Origin: Gracilariopsis chorda
Lineage: Eukaryota > Rhodophyta > Florideophyceae > Gracilariales > Gracilariaceae
Direction of reading: 5' to 3'
DNA: 64,000 bases
Assembly: GCA_003194525.1 (NCBI GenBank)
Contig: NBIV01000229.1
Span: 1-64,000 of the forward strand
Made by a program: the position numbers and the translations under genes. This document shows positions 58,501 through 64,000 of the stretch, one piece after another (position 1 is the stretch's first letter; each line of letters starts with the position of its first letter). Below the pieces are notes generated by a model. That model did not search any database and was not told the DNA's origin. It was given only the letters and a program-made list of their open reading frames with translations.

Positions 58501-60247
58501 GGCGACCCGGGTGTAGCTCGACATATAGCCAACAAACTCACTCGCTGGGCTTTGAACTTGAATGGATGTCGTTTCGTAGTCGAGCATGTGCCAGGAAAAC
58601 GGAACGCGTGGGCAGATATGCTTAGCAGATGGGCCGTGCACACGAAGAAGACGATAGAGCCAGGACAAATCGGAAGGATCAGAGCACTGATGTCAGCACC
58701 CATCAACCCTGGGACAAACGAAGACTATGACTGGCCGTCCATGGAGCACATCATCAAGTCACAGCGCAGCGGAAGCGCTACGCCTCCAAAGCATTGCGAG
58801 AAGACTAATTGAGTGGTACAGACGTCGACAGGACAGGTACGGATCCCGAACAACGACGCAGAACTGCAGTTAAGGATATTGATCGCCGCGCACACCGGAA
58901 AAGAAGGACACAGGGAGACAGACTCTACGTCGAACATAGTAGCAGCCCACTTCTGGTGAAAGGACCTGAGGACCCATACCTCCGAATTCACACAATCTTG
59001 TTTGCATTGCATCGCCACCGAACCCGGAAAAGTCATCCCAAGGTCTCTCGGCCACAGAATGCACGCCACAAAGCCAAACGACCTGTTACAATTTGATTAC
59101 TGTTACATGAACAAAGGAGAGAAAGGCAATCTGTACACACTTATCATCAAAGACGACCTCTCGGGGTACATTTGGCTCCGAAGCGCAGCAAAAGCCGACT
59201 CGAAAACAACCGCGAAAGCACTTGTAGACTGATTCGCCGCGTTTGGGGTCACTAGGTCATGGATATCGGATCAAGGGATCCATTTTAAGAACAAACACGG
59301 TAGGGCTCTGGCTCAGAAGCTGAAAGCGGAACACCATTTCACACTACCATATTGCCCATGGAGCAACGGTTCAGTGGAAGTAGTCTGCCCCGAACTACTA
59401 AGGACCTGTCGAGTGCTTCTCTCGGAGTTTCAGCTTCCCCAGTACGTATGGCCTACAGTCCTACCACTCATACAAACAGCCCTGAACAACGCTTCGACGA
59501 GAAAACTAGGCGGTAAATGCCCTCTTACAGTTTCCAAACGACTGCCCCAATATTCGCCACTCGCAGCCATTCTCAGAAGTCAGGAGGAAGTATCAACCGT
59601 CAAGTACATCGACCGTTCCCGTGCGATTTCGCTCATGGAAATCGCGAACCTATAGCGAGCGTTGAAAGCAATTCACTGCAACTTCGCAGAACAAGGTAGA
59701 ACGAAGCGTAAGGCTTCTGTGGATGCTCACAATCGCAGCACGGGTATCAGGCCAATTGACTTCACCAAAGGCGACTATGTGCTTAAAGCTGTTTCGCAGA
59801 AGAACATCCATGCGAAGACGAGCCTACGGTGGCATGGACCTTTTTGCATTACAGAATAGAGAGAACAGTATATTTTTTAAGTCCAGAATTTTCTGATTGC
59901 AAAGAAGGAGCTTTTACACGGAAGAAGGTTGAAATTATTTCGTAACAAGAACTACAAAATATCTGAAGAGCTCAACGAACATTTGGCGTATCAGAAGAAT
60001 GAGCTAGTCATCGAAGATTTCGGGGATATCAAACGCCGAAATAATAAAGTTGAATTACTTGTGAAGTGGACTGGCTTTGGGAAAGAAGAGGCAGACTGGG
60101 TTGATATCGCATCGCTGCAGCAAAACGTACCTGAACTACTGCAAGAGTACTTGGATGAAACGAAGATATCTGGGTCGCGAAGACAGTGCGATACGGTCGA
60201 CAGCATCAAAAACAAATAACCACTCATGTAGATTGGATATTGGGGAC

Positions 60248-60612
60248 TGTTAACGGAGTTATGTGCTGGCGCGTGGGTGGGAACCATATAGGTGGTAGCA
60301 AAAGAACTGATCATTGGTGCTGGGTAGGCACCCATCATATTAGTCTACCCACACCTCTTTTACGTAGGTTGCAGTCTGCTCATTGCGCTAGAATCCAAAC
60401 GTAGTTGGTCAGCGCAACCCAAAGAGGAAACAGCCTCTTTGGGGAACCCGCCAGAAGAAGGCAAAATAAAAACCCGACTCCAGTTCCATCTCTGGAGAGT
60501 CGGGGGCATCCTTGGGAGAACTACTAAGGTCCTTGTGCCTACTCTTTTCTCTAGTCCTGACGTCGCTACATCGTATCGACAGAAATTGCTCTATCTACAT
60601 TTCTGACCTACA
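60248..60612 (+). repeat. 3' LTR of the second-family chromovirus
   Basis: 365 bp, TGTTAACGGAGTTATG to GACCTACA, preceded by TTGGGGAC. Confidence 0.9.
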
Positions 60613-61772
60613 AAACTGTAATCATTGAACATGGTGAAGACCAAAATTTCGAAGCAAAAGAAAACTTGCTTGCAACTTTACTCGTCGTTGTTTCTCGCGT
60701 TGTTCAACTTTGTGGGGCTCGCACTGTACCCGAATAACCATCCTGACCAGTCTGCACCGCCCGATGCTGTGCGCACCTCCTGCAGCACAAGCTGCACTTC
60801 TTCCACAGGCTATTGGTGGTTCCGATTATGACCTGTTATCCCAGTACCCCTTCTACCAGGCCACGGAGCGTTGGTCATTGGTTTGCGGTGAAGAGACTAG
60901 CGGTAATGGAGCAAGATTTAAATGGACTTCAAGGATTTGGAAGGCATTCTTGAGCTTGGAACTTCACCTATTCAGTGATTAGCTGAGCAGCAGAAGTCAC
61001 ATGTGGCGACCGCCCATTAAGTCGTCAATTAACTTGCCTTATGTTCATTCCAAACTGAGCTTATGAATTGTGCACGGATTATTGTGAAGGCTTCACCTTC
61101 ACCACACATAGAACTAACTCTACTCAGACTGATGCTGTGTCTGTGTAATGGTACAGGGCCGTTGTGAGCCCAATTCATGCGGGTGTCGACGAATGACAAG
61201 GGACTTTGTCTCCGGTTATGGAATGCAATTGGCTTGAGAGTACGCACGCAGGCTGATAATGCGCAAGTGCGCAAGACTAGCGCGTGGAGACTGACAGAAC
61301 AGGCTGTACAGCTTGGTTAGTGCAGACTTACAAGAAGACTGTCAGTAATGGATGCGCCATGAACACTTGTCATGTTGACACGCGTTAGCTCGCTCATGAA
61401 CCACTGCACTTAGAGCGCCGTGCAATGATAATTAGACTGACAACACGGTGGTTGCATTAAGTTAGTACGTGGCGAGAGGCGCAAACGTGCAACGTAATAC
61501 GCAACAGGAGTACTTAAGCCCCGAGCTCGCGGACTACCATAGTGAGAACCAGAGGTAAGCACCGCCCTACTTGTCCGATCAATAAACAAGTACAGCTAAC
61601 CGAACTTAGGTGCTTCACTGAACGCCAGTACAACCCCACTGTACTAACAGGTAAGCAGGAACGGGAAATAATCACCATTCCATAAGAAAGGTACGTTGAA
61701 CACACCGAATATTGTATGTCGGCAATGAAGAGGTATGGAACCGTAATTTGCGTCCGTCTTTCATCTTGTTTG

Positions 61773-61780
61773 TATATAAG
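61773..61780 (+). promoter_or_regulatory. TATA-like box
   Basis: TATATAAG, about 90 bp before the ATG at 61863. Confidence 0.3.
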
Positions 61781-61862
61781 AGACGACTGGAAAGGAGAGC
61801 CGACAAAGCAGTGGATTGATAGTGCGCTATTGCCACACTGTCTGTTCTAGTTAGAACAGACT

Positions 61863-62225
61863 ATGGATAACGTTAATGTTAGCACTACTTGTCTAAAAGC
61901 TTTTGCACTTCTGCACCAAGTATTTTTGTCAGTGACGAAGGTAGAGGAGCTATGGGAGAACAACACAGTTTCTTTCGCCATTTCCATCTTCGTGTTAATC
62001 CACGCAACTCAGCGCTTGTGCGCGCTTGCCGTTCCTTTTCTACAGAGCTCTGCACTTCTGCTTTTGCAACCTACGTTTCACAACACCTTCGTGCTGCTGT
62101 TTTCACTGAATATCCACAAAAACTCACAAACACACAGCTGGTACTATCACTATTGCTCCAGCCGATGTGACCATCAACGGTGGTGTAGACCGCGAATGAA
62201 GGAGTATGAAGTACACGATTACTGA
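61863..62225 (+). CDS. Hypothetical frame, 120 aa
   Basis: ATG-started frame downstream of a TATA-like box. The sequence has a hydrophobic middle (AISIFVLIHATQRLCALAVP) and no recognised family. An overlapping frame is about as long, so it may not be real. Confidence 0.2.
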   Translation: MDNVNVSTTCLKAFALLHQVFLSVTKVEELWENNTVSFAISIFVLIHATQRLCALAVPFLQSSALLLLQPTFHNTFVLLFSLNIHKNSQTHSWYYHYCSSRCDHQRWCRPRMKEYEVHDY

Positions 62226-62839
62226 GAAGAAGAAGGGAATCTGCGGGTTGGAAACAAGAAGAGTTGGAGAGAATCAAAGCGTCGCCCAATGCGAAGGCAA
62301 GAAGGGGTTAACGCGCAAATTAGAAAATCGACGACAGCAACATGTTCTCTTGATGTATAAGACGAATCACTTGCCGAATTTAAGAGGAGTTTGACAATGC
62401 AGAAATCAAGAAAGCATTATACATGAGAATAATCTATGGCCTACGCTTCAATACTGTTCATGAAAGATCTCATTGCATAAATGGGAGTGCACATAGAAAG
62501 TTCAACAGTGGAACGCAACTAGGCCGAAGAAAGGAGTGTGTTCTCGACGACCATTATTCTGCTCTAGTGGTATACTAGATGAGGTTGCACAAAGAGTCTG
62601 AAGAAATAACGAAAGCCACAGCTGAGCGAGGGCCGTGATAAGGGTTTTGCCATACAACGGACTATGAAGCAAGGGATATGCAATCGTGGTGTTAAAGACT
62701 TAAATGCAGCAAAAGAAAGAATGATAGTTCAGAAATATATGTATTAATGGTCGAGACCGAAACAATCAGGTGTTCACTATCTGGGTGCTACCCGCAATAT
62801 CTACGTTACGTGGGAAAAAGTCCGTGATCTAATAATTCG

Positions 62840-63901
62840 TTACTGGGTTCGGAACACAACACACTTGTTCTCAGACCTCGGAACATCATTGCGGTTAATC
62901 AATTTGTTGTTCCTGATCTCCTGGAAGTGCGTAAAGTACACGCGAATGCACCGGTCCTTCGCCACCTGCTTTTGATTGCCGTGGAAAGTCTGGTGTCCAA
63001 TTCCGGAACCCTGGCCGTTCATCAGCGTGTACGGCTTGAAGTGGGTCGGGGTAAAGCGCTGGGATCCGAAGTTGGTGATTGGGAACACCCCGTTGTCTTC
63101 GATGAACTCTGGCACAATGTTGTTCGAGTTCAACACACCCAGTCGAACAGACGCATCCTTGGACACAATACGCGGGGTGAAACTCCTGTCGGGCCTTCCG
63201 GCAATAGAGAATGTGCTAAGTCCAGTCTTGCCTCGGAACGTGAACTCACATTCATCAAACGCCTTGCTGCAGTCCGTCTCGATGATGTCCACACAGATGT
63301 CGCTCACCACTTGCATGATAACTTCGTCAAGGTTATCAAAGCTGGTGCCGACGAAGAGGTCGGGCGATGCAATTCTCCTGAGGAAAGCTTCATCAATTAA
63401 GCTGCCCACTCCAACTGTCACAATGAAAGTGCCTTCGTCCTTGATTTCTGCGGCGATTGCCTCGGCGTTCTGGCCTTCGTTTCCGAAGAATCCACCATCG
63501 GTGATGAGCACGATGGCCTTGCTTCCTTCCGCGTCTTCGAGAAGTTCTTGGCACTCGCTAAGGGCAGTGGAGAACTTGGTTCCTTCGAAGAACTGTCTCG
63601 GCCCGTTCACCGCATTGACGAACTTGTTAAGGTCTCTGGTCGGGTCCTGGATTACCTCAGCGTCTGTGGAAAACGCGACCGCAGAGTTGAATGGATCGGA
63701 AGCAGACTTGAGTTCCACTTGGCGAGCGATCTTGATCACGAAATCTTTCTCCTTATCGTACTGAGAAGTTGTAACGGAGTCGGACTGGTCGAGGAGGTAG
63801 CACACATTGTCGATTCTGCACGGCTTTTCGACGGGCGGCTGGCCGAGCACGGTTCCCAAGATGGTGGTGAACACCGCAAAAAGCACAAAGAAGCGGTTCA
63901 T
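62840..63901 (-). CDS. Secreted von Willebrand factor A-domain protein, 353 aa
   Basis: Intronless and complete, starting at the ATG at 63901. A signal peptide (residues 1-20, MNRFFVLFAVFTTILGTVLG) precedes a VWA domain (about 28-205) with a full metal-ion-dependent adhesion site: D38-x-S40-x-S42 in LLDQSDSV, T108 in FFEGTKF and D135 in LITDGG. The C-terminal 150 residues hold several cysteines (for example DICVDIIETDCSKAFDECEF), suggesting disulphide bonds and an extracellular module I do not recognise. VWA domains of this type bind protein or carbohydrate ligands through a divalent metal, so a role in the cell wall or adhesion is likely but inferred. Overlapping plus-strand frames are shadows. 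Confidence 0.92.
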   Translation of the reverse strand: MNRFFVLFAVFTTILGTVLGQPPVEKPCRIDNVCYLLDQSDSVTTSQYDKEKDFVIKIARQVELKSASDPFNSAVAFSTDAEVIQDPTRDLNKFVNAVNGPRQFFEGTKFSTALSECQELLEDAEGSKAIVLITDGGFFGNEGQNAEAIAAEIKDEGTFIVTVGVGSLIDEAFLRRIASPDLFVGTSFDNLDEVIMQVVSDICVDIIETDCSKAFDECEFTFRGKTGLSTFSIAGRPDRSFTPRIVSKDASVRLGVLNSNNIVPEFIEDNGVFPITNFGSQRFTPTHFKPYTLMNGQGSGIGHQTFHGNQKQVAKDRCIRVYFTHFQEIRNNKLINRNDVPRSENKCVVFRTQ

Positions 63902-64000
63902 GTTGACGAAAAGATGCAGCAGTATCCAACTGGGGCAAAAAGGAAAGGTTTGGACTACACGGTAGAGGAGATGTAAATGGACTGTGCAACATCGAGGAAC

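Larger units (their letters stand above)
55186..60612 (+). mobile_element. Ty3/gypsy chromovirus of a second family, complete outline
   Basis: 5' LTR 55186-55550, gag with a zinc-knuckle-like end (about 55590-56520), protease (about 56790-56960), reverse transcriptase (about 57250-57960), RNase H (about 58200-58620), integrase (about 58870-59860), chromodomain (about 60000-60160), 3' LTR 60248-60612. A perfect 5-bp target duplication AAACT flanks it (55181-55185 and 60613-60617). The LTRs differ at about 23 of 365 positions by my count (6%), so it is the youngest datable element here. It is broken, with roughly ten breaks or more. Confidence 0.93.
60618..62839. other. Intergenic stretch before the VWA gene
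   Basis: No recognised gene. It contains the TATA-like box at 61773 and the short frame at 61863. The part near 60618 may include the far flank of the pogo-like transposon. Confidence 0.45.

Noticed and set aside
62927-63976. Long plus-strand frames over the VWA gene
   Set aside because: Shadows of a gene with a clear signal peptide and metal-site motif on the minus strand.
1-64000. tRNA, rRNA or CRISPR
   Set aside because: No cloverleaf with GGTTCGANNCC context, no rRNA core sequence and no regularly spaced direct repeats were recognised by eye.

Overview
The window looks like nuclear DNA of a repeat-rich eukaryote with few, intronless genes. A florideophyte red alga of the Chondrus type is my best guess. 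The basis is single-exon genes set in a sea of LTR fossils, and copia-like proteins of a style I associate with Chondrus; the guess rests on recall, not a search. Only three host genes convince me in 64 kb: a four-repeat protein with a TATA box (12932-13615, +), a secreted C-terminal beta-propeller protein (17697-19784, +) and a secreted von Willebrand A-domain protein (62840-63901, -).

Layout. 1-8697: right part of a Ty3/gypsy chromovirus fossil with an uninterrupted 595-codon reading frame on the opposite strand between pol and the 3' LTR. It ends inside a broken minus-strand gene (8698-9072). 10130-12290 (-), 21885-24100 (+) and 41268-about 43250 (+): three copies of an unclassified repeat of about 2.2 kb. 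Each has a conserved head, a TATA box, a relic of a reading frame of about 140 codons, and then a different stretch of coding-like sequence on the opposite strand. 12300-20700: the host gene island. 20737-21480 and 27030-27780: copia relics. 24141-26914: a dead piggyBac transposon. 28284-39031: a second, older copy of the first chromovirus family with both LTRs. 45144-50725: a copia fossil whose primer site fits the anticodon arm of initiator tRNA-Met. 50784-52500: older copia and gypsy relics. 52563-55000: a dead pogo-like transposon with a duplicated 5' part. 55186-60612: a chromovirus of another family with 365-bp LTRs and a clean 5-bp target duplication.

The most interesting signals are: (1) very dense short hairpins throughout the first chromovirus family; (2) its long antisense reading frame; (3) the three-copy repeat that carries different antisense passengers, one resembling a CHY zinc finger; and (4) several strong perfect or near-perfect palindromes near the host genes. 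No rRNA, tRNA or CRISPR was recognised.
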